Made by a program: the position numbers and the translations under genes
Notes under the pieces: generated by a model
Databases searched by the model: none
The model's input: only the letters and a program-made list of their open reading frames with translations
What the model was told of the DNA's origin: nothing
Shown here: positions 57,659 to 64,000 of the stretch, one piece after another
Position numbering within the stretch: position 1 is the stretch's first letter
Layout of the letters: every line of letters begins with the position of its first letter
Origin: Catenibacterium mitsuokai
GTDB taxonomy: Bacteria; Bacillota_I; Bacilli_A; Erysipelotrichales; Coprobacillaceae
Assembly: GCF_025148785.1 (NCBI RefSeq)
Contig: NZ_CP102271.1
Location: 338,001-402,000, forward strand
DNA: 64,000 bases
Direction: 5' to 3'

Positions 57659-58609
57659 ATGAGTTTTAAGGATTCTAAAGTAGTTATTGTTGGGTTAGGT
57701 AATGTAGGTGCTACAACTGCCTACTCAATTATTAACCAGGGACTTTGTGAAGAGATTGTATTAATAGATATTAATAAAGAAAAAGCATATGGTGAAGCAT
57801 TAGATATGCAGCAGTCAGTTTACTTCATGAATAGAAATATTAAAGTAAAATCAGGGGATTATTCTGATTGTAAGGATGCAGATGTAGTGATTATTACAGC
57901 ATCAGCACCAATGCCTAAAGATTCTCATGACCGTTTACAGATGTTAGCACCAAGTATTAAGATTATTAAGTCTATTGTGGGTTCTACAATGGCGTCTGGC
58001 TTTAATGGTATCTTTATTGTCGTATCTAACCCAGTAGATATTATGAGTTATATTACTTGGAAGGAATCAGGTTTACCAAAGAACCAGGTTATTGGTAGTG
58101 GTACAACTCTTGATAGTGCAAGATTATCTTGTCGTTTAGCTGATATGTATCATTTAGATGCAAAGAGTGTATCAGCATATGTATGTGGTGAACATGGTGA
58201 TTCAGAAATGGTGACATGGTCTAGTGCCACTATTGGTGGTAAGAGTGTAGAAGATGTATTAAAAGATAATGCGGAACGTACTAAGGATGCCACTAAGGAA
58301 ACATTAAGACATGCTGTTATTGAAGATGGATGGCAGATCTTTAACCGTAAAGGTAATACATGTTATGGTATTGCGGCAGCAACTACCGCAATTTTGAAAT
58401 CTATTCTCTTTAATGAAAATAGAATTTATCCAGTATCTGTTCATTTAGATGGTCAGTATGGTATGAATGATATCTTCTTAAGTGTTCCTACTATTATTGA
58501 TAAGACAGGAGCTAAAGAAATAGTAGAAATAAATATGAAAGAAGATGAGCAGAAAGCACTCGAGGAATCATATAAAGTTCTGAAAGATTTCTGTCAACAG
58601 TTAGACTAA
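57659..58609 (+). CDS. ldh: L-lactate dehydrogenase-like L-2-hydroxyacid dehydrogenase
   Basis: Reduces pyruvate to L-lactate with NADH, or a related 2-oxoacid. 316 residues: GLGNVGATTAYS (NAD loop), Asp in VLIDINKEK, NPVDIMSY, Asp and Arg in LDSARLSCRL and the catalytic His in GEHGDSEM. The substrate loop is unusual: APMPKDSHDRL stands where lactate dehydrogenases have NQKPGETRL, one residue longer and without the Gln that selects pyruvate. TACAAT at 57627 and AAGGAGG before the ATG. A terminator overlaps the stop. Confidence 0.85.
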   Translation: MSFKDSKVVIVGLGNVGATTAYSIINQGLCEEIVLIDINKEKAYGEALDMQQSVYFMNRNIKVKSGDYSDCKDADVVIITASAPMPKDSHDRLQMLAPSIKIIKSIVGSTMASGFNGIFIVVSNPVDIMSYITWKESGLPKNQVIGSGTTLDSARLSCRLADMYHLDAKSVSAYVCGEHGDSEMVTWSSATIGGKSVEDVLKDNAERTKDATKETLRHAVIEDGWQIFNRKGNTCYGIAAATTAILKSILFNENRIYPVSVHLDGQYGMNDIFLSVPTIIDKTGAKEIVEINMKEDEQKALEESYKVLKDFCQQLD

Positions 58610-58631
58610 GAGAGGGTAAACCTCTCTTTTT
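58609..58631 (+). terminator. Intrinsic terminator after ldh
   Basis: AGAGAGG, loop GTAAA, CCTCTCT, T tail. Confidence 0.82.
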
Positions 58632-58661
58632 ATGTTAGAATGGATCCATGGAGGATTTGGT

Positions 58662-59435
58662 ATGATTAAGATTGCATTTTTTGATATTGATGGAACTTTA
58701 AGCAATATGGAAACACGCAGTGTTTCTGATATTACTATAGAAACATTACAGAGATTACAGGCTAATAATATAAAGGTATGTATTGCGACAGGAAGACATC
58801 CTTTAAGTGTACCTACTTTTGAAGGAGTAACTTTTGATGCCATACTTTCTTTTAATGGGTCTTATTGTTTTGATAAGGAAGGACATGTTTTGTATAGTCA
58901 TCCTATCCCACATGAGGATGTATTAAGAATTATAGAGAATGCTTCTTCTATTAATAGATTTGTTTCACTTGCAAGTAAAAAAGACAGTAAAGCCAATGGA
59001 ACAGATAAAGACTTAGATGATTATTATGCATTTTCTAAACAGAAAGTGAATGTAGAAGAAGATTTTGATACTTTTGTGAATGAAGATATTTATCAGATCA
59101 TGTGTGGTGGATATGAGAATGAATATGATGCATTAATGAAGGATGTAGAAGGTGCACAAATTACAGCATGGTGGAATAGGGCAGTAGATATTATTCCAGT
59201 AGGTGGTGGAAAGGGTAATGGTATACATAAGGTATTAGAGTATTATCATTTTACACCGGAGGAAGCTATCGCTTTTGGAGATGGTACGAATGATATTGAA
59301 ATGTTGGAAGCAGTGGGTACAGGAGTCGCAATGGGTAATGCGACTGATAATGTGAAGGCTATTGCGGATGATATCTGTTTGTCTGTAGCAGAAGATGGTG
59401 TATATCACTACTGTTTAGATCATAAGCTTATTTAA
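58662..59435 (+). CDS. HAD-superfamily Cof-type phosphatase
   Basis: Sugar-phosphate or flavin-precursor phosphatase of the Cof/YbjI group. 257 residues from ATG 58662 (MIKIAFFDIDGTLSN) with GGAGGA ahead; an earlier ATG at 58632 sits in the ldh terminator. Motif I FFDIDGTLS, motif II LSFNGSYC, Lys in GGGKGNGI and motif IV FGDGTNDIEML are all present. Its terminator is immediately followed by the group II intron. Confidence 0.92.
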   Translation: MIKIAFFDIDGTLSNMETRSVSDITIETLQRLQANNIKVCIATGRHPLSVPTFEGVTFDAILSFNGSYCFDKEGHVLYSHPIPHEDVLRIIENASSINRFVSLASKKDSKANGTDKDLDDYYAFSKQKVNVEEDFDTFVNEDIYQIMCGGYENEYDALMKDVEGAQITAWWNRAVDIIPVGGGKGNGIHKVLEYYHFTPEEAIAFGDGTNDIEMLEAVGTGVAMGNATDNVKAIADDICLSVAEDGVYHYCLDHKLI

Positions 59436-59456
59436 AGATGGGAAACCATCTTTTTT
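59434..59456 (+). terminator. Intrinsic terminator after the HAD gene; intron target
   Basis: AGATGG, loop GAAA, CCATCT, T6. The group II intron begins eight bases after the stem. Confidence 0.88.
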
Positions 59457-59998
59457 AAGGTGTGCCGGGCATGGCACTGATTCAGTCGGAGATAAACCGA
59501 CCACAGGTAGTTACCGCCAAGTGTAGTGAACCACAAGCCGATACCATAAAGGTAGGAGTGAAGGAAGTGGTGTAGCAATTCCTTTGAGCGTACGAACAGA
59601 AACTTGATATAAGGCTAAATGGTGGATAAGGTTGCCTTACAAACCGAAGTCCTAAAGGTAAACGTAAAACCAAGAGAGTAAATCAAGGCGTTGTGAAGGA
59701 AACAGGATTAGTGAATTACCCCGGGAGGCCTCACAGGCAACGAAGTCCAATATCTTTAAAATCAGTGATGGTAAGTTGTGCGACAAAAAGCTCACTGTGA
59801 GGAGTCAGCTGAGGTCATAGTAGGTGTCTCACCAACACTAAAGGACCTAATGTTTATATGATGTTACTCATCATAAAGCAATGTCTAGATAGTTCGAAAT
59901 TGGAATCATTTCATAAATGGAAAACGTAATTTCTGTGGAGATGAAGGAAGAGGGAACAGTTCTAGATAAATCTACGATATGAAAAGGAGAACACAGAC

Positions 59999-61294
59999 AT
60001 GAGATTAATTGATGAAATACTTAGTGATTCTAACATCGACAGGGCTATTCTACAGGTCAAGAGAAACAAAGGTGTATCTGGAATCGACAAGATGACAGTA
60101 GATGAACTTGATGAATATTTCTATAAGTATAGAAGAGAGATTAGATACTCTATACTTAATAAGAAGTATAAGCCCCAATCAGTCAAGAGAGTCTATATCC
60201 CAAAGCCTAATGGCAAGAAAAGACCATTAGGTATACCTACAGTAGTGGATAGAGTTATTCAACAGGCTGTTGCACAGATATTGATGAAGAAATTAGATTC
60301 TTCATTCAGTGAATTCAGTTATGGATTCAGACCAAGAAAAAGTGCACAGATGGCTGTATTAAAGACTCTAGAATACATCAATGAAGGTTATGACTGGGTT
60401 ATAGACTTAGATATTGAAGCATACTTTGACACTGTAAATCATGATAAATTAATCTCAATACTTAGAGAAAAGCACGTGAATGACTCAACAACATTACATC
60501 TTATTCGCAAATTCATGCAGGCAGGGATTATGGAAGATGGTTTAGTAAAACCTTCGAGAATCGGTGTGCCTCAGGGAGGTCCACTCTCACCAATCCTTTC
60601 TAACGTTTATTTAGATAAGTTTGACAAGGAACTGGAATATAGAGGACTACGCTTTGTTAGATATGCAGATGACTGCAATATCTTCGTTAAGAGCGAGATG
60701 AGTGCAAATAGAGTAATGAAGTCAGTCACTTCATGGCTAGAGAGAAAACTATTTCTTAAAGTCAGCGCTACTAAAACCAAAGTGGTCAGACCACCCGAAA
60801 GCAAGTTTCTAGGATTCACCTACCTCCAAAGGAATGGTGAATGGAAATGCAAGCCTTCCAATCAGAGCAAGATGAAAATCTACGATAAATGTAGAAGAGA
60901 ACTTATAAGAAGGATAGGAATTGCACGCCCTCTTGCAGTTACATTCAAGAGAATCAATCAGATTGTAGTGGGGTGGATTAACTATTATCGAATAGGCGTG
61001 ATGAAATACTTCATTGACGTCTTTGGTCAATGGCTTCGCCATAAAATCAGAGTAATCATTTTGAAACAGTGGAAAAGACCTAAAACGATTTATAAAAACT
61101 TATACAAAATGAATAGGCTATTTTCTTGCCAATTTTCTGATGAACAAATCTTTTCGGTGGCAAACTCTAGACGCGGACTTTATAGCCAGGCCTGTGGTCA
61201 TGTAATTAATAATATTATTAGTCCCAAATTCTTGGGTAAAAGAATAGGAGATAGACCTGGTCTGATCAATCCCCTTAATTACTATCTAAGTTAG
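59999..61294 (+). CDS. ltrA: Group II intron reverse transcriptase/maturase
   Basis: 431 residues. RT blocks in order: RNKGVSGIDKM (RT0/1), YKPQSVKRVYIPKPNGKKRP, SYGFRPRKSAQ, Asp137 and Asp139 in VIDLDIEAYFDTV, GVPQGGPLSP and YADD at 222-225. The maturase X domain follows, with VVGWINYYRIG. There is no C-terminal HNH endonuclease domain, as in class C intron proteins such as the E. rectale enzyme, which it resembles. AAAAGGAG precedes the ATG. Uninterrupted, so probably active. Confidence 0.95.
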   Translation: MRLIDEILSDSNIDRAILQVKRNKGVSGIDKMTVDELDEYFYKYRREIRYSILNKKYKPQSVKRVYIPKPNGKKRPLGIPTVVDRVIQQAVAQILMKKLDSSFSEFSYGFRPRKSAQMAVLKTLEYINEGYDWVIDLDIEAYFDTVNHDKLISILREKHVNDSTTLHLIRKFMQAGIMEDGLVKPSRIGVPQGGPLSPILSNVYLDKFDKELEYRGLRFVRYADDCNIFVKSEMSANRVMKSVTSWLERKLFLKVSATKTKVVRPPESKFLGFTYLQRNGEWKCKPSNQSKMKIYDKCRRELIRRIGIARPLAVTFKRINQIVVGWINYYRIGVMKYFIDVFGQWLRHKIRVIILKQWKRPKTIYKNLYKMNRLFSCQFSDEQIFSVANSRRGLYSQACGHVINNIISPKFLGKRIGDRPGLINPLNYYLS

Positions 61295-61316
61295 TCTGAA
61301 ATTATCATATAAATGT

Positions 61317-61350
61317 AGCGCCGTATACGAGACCCGTACGTACGGTGCAA
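61317..61350 (+). ncRNA. Group II intron domain V
   Basis: AGC catalytic triad at the start; 5' strand GCGCCGTA pairs with TACGGTGC at the far end, with the upper helix TACG/CGTA closed by a small loop. This is the most conserved part of the ribozyme. Confidence 0.85.
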
Positions 61351-61412
61351 CGGGAGGCACAGAAATAATAGTTAATTAACCTTTTAATATTATTCCTTGT
61401 CTACCCTATTAT

Positions 61413-61441
61413 AAGAAAACACAGAACGGATGTTCTGTGTT
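61413..61441 (-). terminator. Terminator of the first leader-sharing gene
   Basis: Minus strand AACACAGAAC, loop ATCC, GTTCTGTGTT, T-rich tail. The stem is identical to the one after the paralogue at 62166. Confidence 0.85.
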
Positions 61442-61448
61442 GAAAGTC

Positions 61449-61925
61449 TTATGAATGGTTGCTTGAGTTACCAGTTGACTGAATAAGCCCCTGATGATGC
61501 CAAACTCTTGTCATATTTTTGCCCCATCCAAGTGGTGTTGTAGATTCAGTTGTCCAGTAAATCACATTACCAGGTACAAAACCAATATTAGTAGCTTTGT
61601 GTTCATATGTGCCATCTGTATACATAGTACAATTTAAATCATTACTTCCAACTTGGTTGTTGATTTCTTTCATTCCAATTACTTTATGACCCTGTACAAC
61701 AAGTGCGTTATTAGAAGCAGTCCCACATCCATCTTTACTGTGGCATACGTATCCTTGGAAAGTAGAAGGATTATAACCACCTTCTGTACCATATAGACCT
61801 ATACTTTTTTCATGGTTATTGGCTTCATCTATATTACATGCGATAGCAATACAAGGACCATTGCTAACACTCTGATTTACTAAATAATTTTCTGCAGCTG
61901 CTGCAGGTCTAATCCATGTTCTCAT
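61449..61925 (-). CDS. Small protein A of a pair sharing a 25-residue N-terminal segment
   Basis: Function unknown. 158 residues, no transmembrane segment or classical signal peptide. The first 25 residues align without gaps to the neighbour at 62202 with 10 identities (M1, R2, W4, P7, E12, N13, N17, Q18, V20, C25); after Cys25 the two are unrelated until the shared end NHS. The body has Cys at 25 and 30 (CIAIACNIDEANNHEKS), several more Cys, and conserved-looking VIYWTTES and RVWHHQG. AAAGGGGG precedes the ATG. The leader-plus-variable-body layout recalls peptide precursors or proteins handled by a dedicated export or modification system, but no such enzyme gene is in the window. Confidence 0.7.
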   Translation of the reverse strand: MRTWIRPAAAAENYLVNQSVSNGPCIAIACNIDEANNHEKSIGLYGTEGGYNPSTFQGYVCHSKDGCGTASNNALVVQGHKVIGMKEINNQVGSNDLNCTMYTDGTYEHKATNIGFVPGNVIYWTTESTTPLGWGKNMTRVWHHQGLIQSTGNSSNHS

Positions 61926-62165
61926 AATTAAAATCCCCCTTTGTAAATTTATAATAACTTAATATTTTTGATTACCTTCTAATAATACCACTATCAAAAT
62001 AAAAATTCTGTAGATTTTAAGACCATTTATGCTTTAATATGTCTTTTTGTGAAGAAGCATGAATGAGCTCTAAGAAAATACCAATATATTATGTATTTAT
62101 TTTAAATTTATATTTTTGTATACCTAATTAAAAGTATATATATGTAATGAATTGCAAGCTCATAT

Positions 62166-62194
62166 AAAAACACAGAACGAATTTGTTCTGTGTT
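62166..62194 (-). terminator. Terminator of the second leader-sharing gene
   Basis: Minus strand AACACAGAAC, loop AAATTC, GTTCTGTGTT, T5. Confidence 0.85.
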
Positions 62195-62201
62195 CAAAGT
62201 C

Positions 62202-62639
62202 TTATGAATGGTTAGGTCTATTTGTATCAATCTGACTAATTTTTAATCTACCTTTATGAGTATATTCTAATCCTGTACTTAGATCCTTACTCTTCCAAGT
62301 AACATCTGTATAAGTACCGACTGTAGGAGTATATCCTGAAATACTATAAATAGGACGGCTTGTATCAGTTACACCATTGTTTTTTTCGTAACCTGAACCT
62401 GTAGCACCAGCAAATGAAATATCTGCATCATTACCACAAATACCATGTAACTTACCTTCACTGTCTGTATACCATCCTGATTGTTGGCCGTTATAATCAT
62501 CAAATTCTTTTTGACCATTTGTACTACCATTACCAGGATATTGGCATTGAATCTTACCTACAATGCAGGCACTCACTGCTACATTTTGATTTGCAGCTAA
62601 ATTTTCTTCATAAACTGAAGGTTTTACCCATTTTCTCAT
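62202..62639 (-). CDS. Small protein B of a pair sharing a 25-residue N-terminal segment
   Basis: Function unknown. 145 residues. It begins MRKWVKPSVYEEN and has Cys25, matching protein A in the first 25 residues only. Further Cys are at 32 and in GICGND. The body is polar and Gly/Asn-rich (YPGNGSTNGQKEFDDYNG) with strand-like repeats near the end, and finishes NRPNHS against NSSNHS in protein A. The last 18 coding and stop bases are identical in both genes, as is the terminator stem, so the pair arose by duplication followed by replacement or fast change of the middle. AGGAGG precedes the ATG. Confidence 0.7.
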   Translation of the reverse strand: MRKWVKPSVYEENLAANQNVAVSACIVGKIQCQYPGNGSTNGQKEFDDYNGQQSGWYTDSEGKLHGICGNDADISFAGATGSGYEKNNGVTDTSRPIYSISGYTPTVGTYTDVTWKSKDLSTGLEYTHKGRLKISQIDTNRPNHS

Positions 62640-62665
62640 AATAAATTCCTCCTTCGGACATAATT

Positions 62666-62695
62666 GCTAATAGATATAAAATTATATCTATTAGC
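62666..62695 (-). promoter_or_regulatory. Perfect 13-base hairpin in the leader of protein B
   Basis: GCTAATAGATATA and its exact complement with a 4-base loop, between the predicted promoter and the ribosome site on the minus strand. It could stabilise the messenger or regulate it. On the plus strand it is followed by TTTTCCTTTTT, so it could also stop transcription entering from the left. Confidence 0.5.
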
Positions 62696-62719
62696 TTTTC
62701 CTTTTTATCATTTTTCTAG

Positions 62720-62728
62720 ATTATAACA
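62720..62728 (-). promoter_or_regulatory. Extended -10 promoter for protein B
   Basis: Minus strand TGTTATAAT, without a clear -35. It places the hairpin inside the transcript. Confidence 0.45.
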
Positions 62729-62928
62729 TCTACTCTTTAAAAAATATAGATTTCTAGTCAAATTTTAATGTTAAAATGTGTCATTTAAGCAAATACACAA
62801 CGCTTACAATACGAATATACTAAAATAAGACAGAAATATTTCTTTATGTGCTATGCATGATCTATCTTCCATACTGGAATTATCAGTAACCACTTTAATC
62901 ATAAATATAGTAAATTTCTTAAAAAGGT

Positions 62929-62936
62929 TGTATAAT
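62929..62936 (+). promoter_or_regulatory. Extended -10 promoter for the tautomerase gene
   Basis: TGTATAAT, about 35 bases before the start codon; -35 unclear. Confidence 0.5.
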
Positions 62937-62971
62937 AATGTATAACATGAATTGTAAAGGAGAAATGAAAC

Positions 62972-63313
62972 ATGCCATATTTAGCATTACGTACAAACAA
63001 GACATTGACTCTTTCTCAGGAAGTTGAATTAAAAACTACTGTAGGAAAGTTAATTACAATGTTTCCTGGTGAATCAGTAGATACATTCATGATTCATATT
63101 GAAGATAATCAGCTCATTTATTTTAAAGGCCAGGAAGCAAATTGTATGATGATCACATTATACTTAAAAGGTCATTATACAGATGAACAGAAGGAACAGT
63201 TTGTAGCTGAACTTACTAAAGCATTAGTAAAAATCACTAAGATTCCAGCTTCTAATCAGTATGTTACTATATCTGAATTTGAAAAATGGGGTCATGGTGG
63301 TGTATACGAATAA
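62972..63313 (+). CDS. MIF/phenylpyruvate tautomerase-like protein
   Basis: Tautomerase-superfamily protein of the MIF group. 113 residues; Met1 is followed by Pro2 (MPYLALRTNKTL), which after Met removal is the catalytic base. Ends with YVTISEFEKWGHGG, as MIF-like proteins do. No signal peptide. Natural substrate in bacteria is unclear. AAAGGAGA precedes the ATG. Followed by a strong terminator and the tRNA operon. Confidence 0.88.
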   Translation: MPYLALRTNKTLTLSQEVELKTTVGKLITMFPGESVDTFMIHIEDNQLIYFKGQEANCMMITLYLKGHYTDEQKEQFVAELTKALVKITKIPASNQYVTISEFEKWGHGGVYE

Positions 63314-63342
63314 GATTTTGCATTGCAAAATCTTATTTTTTT
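63312..63342 (+). terminator. Intrinsic terminator
   Basis: AAGATTTTGC, loop ATT, GCAAAATCTT, then T7. Confidence 0.9.
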
Positions 63343-63403
63343 GTTTGAAAACAGGTGGTTAGAATAAAAAATACAAAAAAATGCATTTTTTTCAAAAAAA
63401 GGG

Positions 63404-63432
63404 TTGCAAAAGGTGTATCTGCATGGTAATAT
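63404..63432 (+). promoter_or_regulatory. Promoter of the tRNA operon
   Basis: TTGCAA, 17-base spacer, TAATAT, about 18 bases before the first tRNA. Confidence 0.65.
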
Positions 63433-63450
63433 AAACAAGCATTCTGAAGT

Positions 63451-63525
63451 GCTTGAATAGCTCAGCGGTAGAGCAATCGGCTGTTAACCGATCGGTCGGG
63501 GGTTCAAATCCCTCTTCAAGCGCCA
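63451..63525 (+). tRNA. tRNA-Asn (GTT)
   Basis: Cloverleaf with acceptor GCTTGAA/TTCAAGC, anticodon GTT at 63483-63485, T-loop GGTTCAAAT and encoded CCA. First of six tRNAs in one unit. Confidence 0.97.
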
Positions 63526-63527
63526 GT

Positions 63528-63603
63528 GGCCGGTTGGAGAAACGGTTAACTCACATGCCTTTCACGCATGCATTCACGGGTTCGAATCCCGTACCGGTCA
63601 CCA
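63528..63603 (+). tRNA. tRNA-Glu (TTC)
   Basis: Acceptor GGCCGGT pairs with ACCGGTC, anticodon TTC at 63561-63563 in loop CTTTCAC, T-loop GTTCGAATC, encoded CCA. Confidence 0.96.
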
Positions 63604-63608
63604 TATAT

Positions 63609-63684
63609 GGAGGTTTAGCTCAGTTGGGAGAGCATCTGCCTTACAAGCAGAGGGTCAGCGGTTCGAGCCCGTTAACCTCCACCA
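63609..63684 (+). tRNA. tRNA-Val (TAC)
   Basis: Acceptor GGAGGTT/AACCTCC, anticodon TAC at 63642-63644, T-loop GTTCGAGCC, encoded CCA. Confidence 0.97.
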
Positions 63685-63691
63685 TTTTTTT

Positions 63692-63767
<76 letters not shown>

Positions 63768-63772
63768 TTAGT

Positions 63773-63848
63773 GACTCGCTAGCTCAGATGGCAGAGCATC
63801 TGACTTTTAATCAGAGGGTCAGGGGTTCAAATCCCCTGCGAGTCACCA
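63773..63848 (+). tRNA. tRNA-Lys (TTT)
   Basis: Acceptor GACTCGC/GCGAGTC, anticodon TTT at 63806-63808, T-loop GTTCAAATC, encoded CCA. Confidence 0.97.
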
Positions 63849-63855
63849 TCTTGAT

Positions 63856-63938
63856 GCGGGTGTGGTGAAATTGGCAGACACGCTAGACTTAGGATCTAGT
63901 GCTTCGGCGTGCAGGTTCAAGTCCTGTCACCCGCACCA
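63856..63938 (+). tRNA. tRNA-Leu (TAG)
   Basis: Class II tRNA with a long variable arm (GTGCTTCGGCGT). Acceptor GCGGGTG/CACCCGC, anticodon TAG at 63890-63892, encoded CCA. Confidence 0.97.
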
Positions 63939-63950
63939 TTCTGAATGCAG

Positions 63951-63976
63951 ACACCGAACTATTCGGTGTTTTTTTT
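63951..63976 (+). terminator. Terminator of the tRNA operon
   Basis: ACACCGAA, loop CTA, TTCGGTGT, T7. Confidence 0.9.
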
Positions 63977-64000
63977 ATGCCTTAAAATAAAAAAATCTAC

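Larger units (their letters stand above)
59460..61410 (+). mobile_element. Group II intron (IIC-like) with reverse transcriptase
   Basis: Starts GTGTGCC, the group II 5' consensus, at 59460. About 540 bases of structured non-coding RNA (domains I-III and part of IV) precede the reverse transcriptase gene. Domain V is at 61317-61350, followed by a domain VI-like AT-rich hairpin; the 3' end is placed near 61410 by estimate. Insertion directly after a rho-independent terminator is the known habit of group IIC introns, and the endonuclease-free RT agrees. No protein gene is interrupted. Confidence 0.88.
62640..62971. other. Gene-free stretch between protein B and the tautomerase
   Basis: Holds the 5' leader and promoter of protein B on the minus strand and the tautomerase promoter on the plus strand. 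The remaining 62740-62920 is AT-rich with nothing recognised. Confidence 0.6.

Overview
The window is AT-rich DNA from a low-GC Gram-positive (Firmicutes) chromosome. The evidence is RNA polymerase delta subunit next to argS, HPr kinase next to lgt, a YwiB-like gene before argS, type III glutamine synthetase, zinc-type L31, AGGAGG ribosome sites and many U-tailed intrinsic terminators. The gene mix (lactose/cellobiose PTS, phospho-beta-glucosidases, L-lactate dehydrogenase, an aconitase/isocitrate dehydrogenase pair) suggests a fermentative gut member of the Erysipelotrichia/Coprobacillaceae. That placement is inference only.

Layout. 1-6.9 kb: the 3' end of murA, asd, rpmE, rlmH with a WalJ-like hydrolase, a cytidylate-kinase-like protein, cyclophilin, exonuclease III and a YfcE-like phosphodiesterase. 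6.9-16 kb, a sugar and nitrogen region: a GntR/UTRA regulator, a decayed and an intact copy of a PTS EIIC gene, an orphan response regulator with a degenerate receiver, type III glutamine synthetase and a 6-phospho-beta-glucosidase. 16-25 kb: ABC-F ATPase, an acn-icd-gntR operon with a palindrome at its transcription start, a phosphoesterase and an exported glucosaminidase-like protein. 24.9-26.8 kb: an intact-looking IS605-type element (divergent tnpA and tnpB). 26.8-46 kb: a second phospho-beta-glucosidase, purine nucleoside phosphorylase, an HD-GNAT fusion, ywiB, cls, argS, rpoE, gapA, a C-terminal protease, a uvrB-cca-uvrA overlap cluster, hprK and lgt. 46-51 kb: a ppGpp-synthetase-like protein, an SDR, a flavodoxin-ferredoxin, a MetE-C-like protein and two small unknown genes. 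51.4-53.9 kb: a second, decayed IS200/IS605-like element with a zinc-finger-less TnpB-like protein. 54-59.4 kb: a DUF4143 ATPase, a membrane XRE regulator flanked by copies of the rlmI 3' end, rlmI, ldh and a HAD phosphatase. 59.5-61.4 kb: a group II intron inserted just after a terminator. 61.4-62.6 kb: two paralogous small proteins that share a 25-residue N-terminal segment and have unrelated bodies. 63.0-64 kb: a MIF-like tautomerase and six tRNA genes (Asn, Glu, Val, Thr, Lys, Leu), all with encoded CCA.

How the genes work together. Imported beta-glucosides would arrive phosphorylated through EIIC (its EIIA/EIIB are not in the window) and be cleaved by the two GH1 enzymes. The products would pass through glycolysis (gapA) to lactate (ldh). 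hprK and a cre-like site upstream of the EIIC gene point to CcpA-type catabolite control. Aconitase and isocitrate dehydrogenase would supply 2-oxoglutarate for glutamate, and glutamine synthetase would then use it; no other TCA gene is visible. The regions most worth a second look are the 25-residue leader pair at 61.4-62.6 kb, the second transposon, the atypical response regulator, and the EIIC pseudogene with two clean microhomology deletions.
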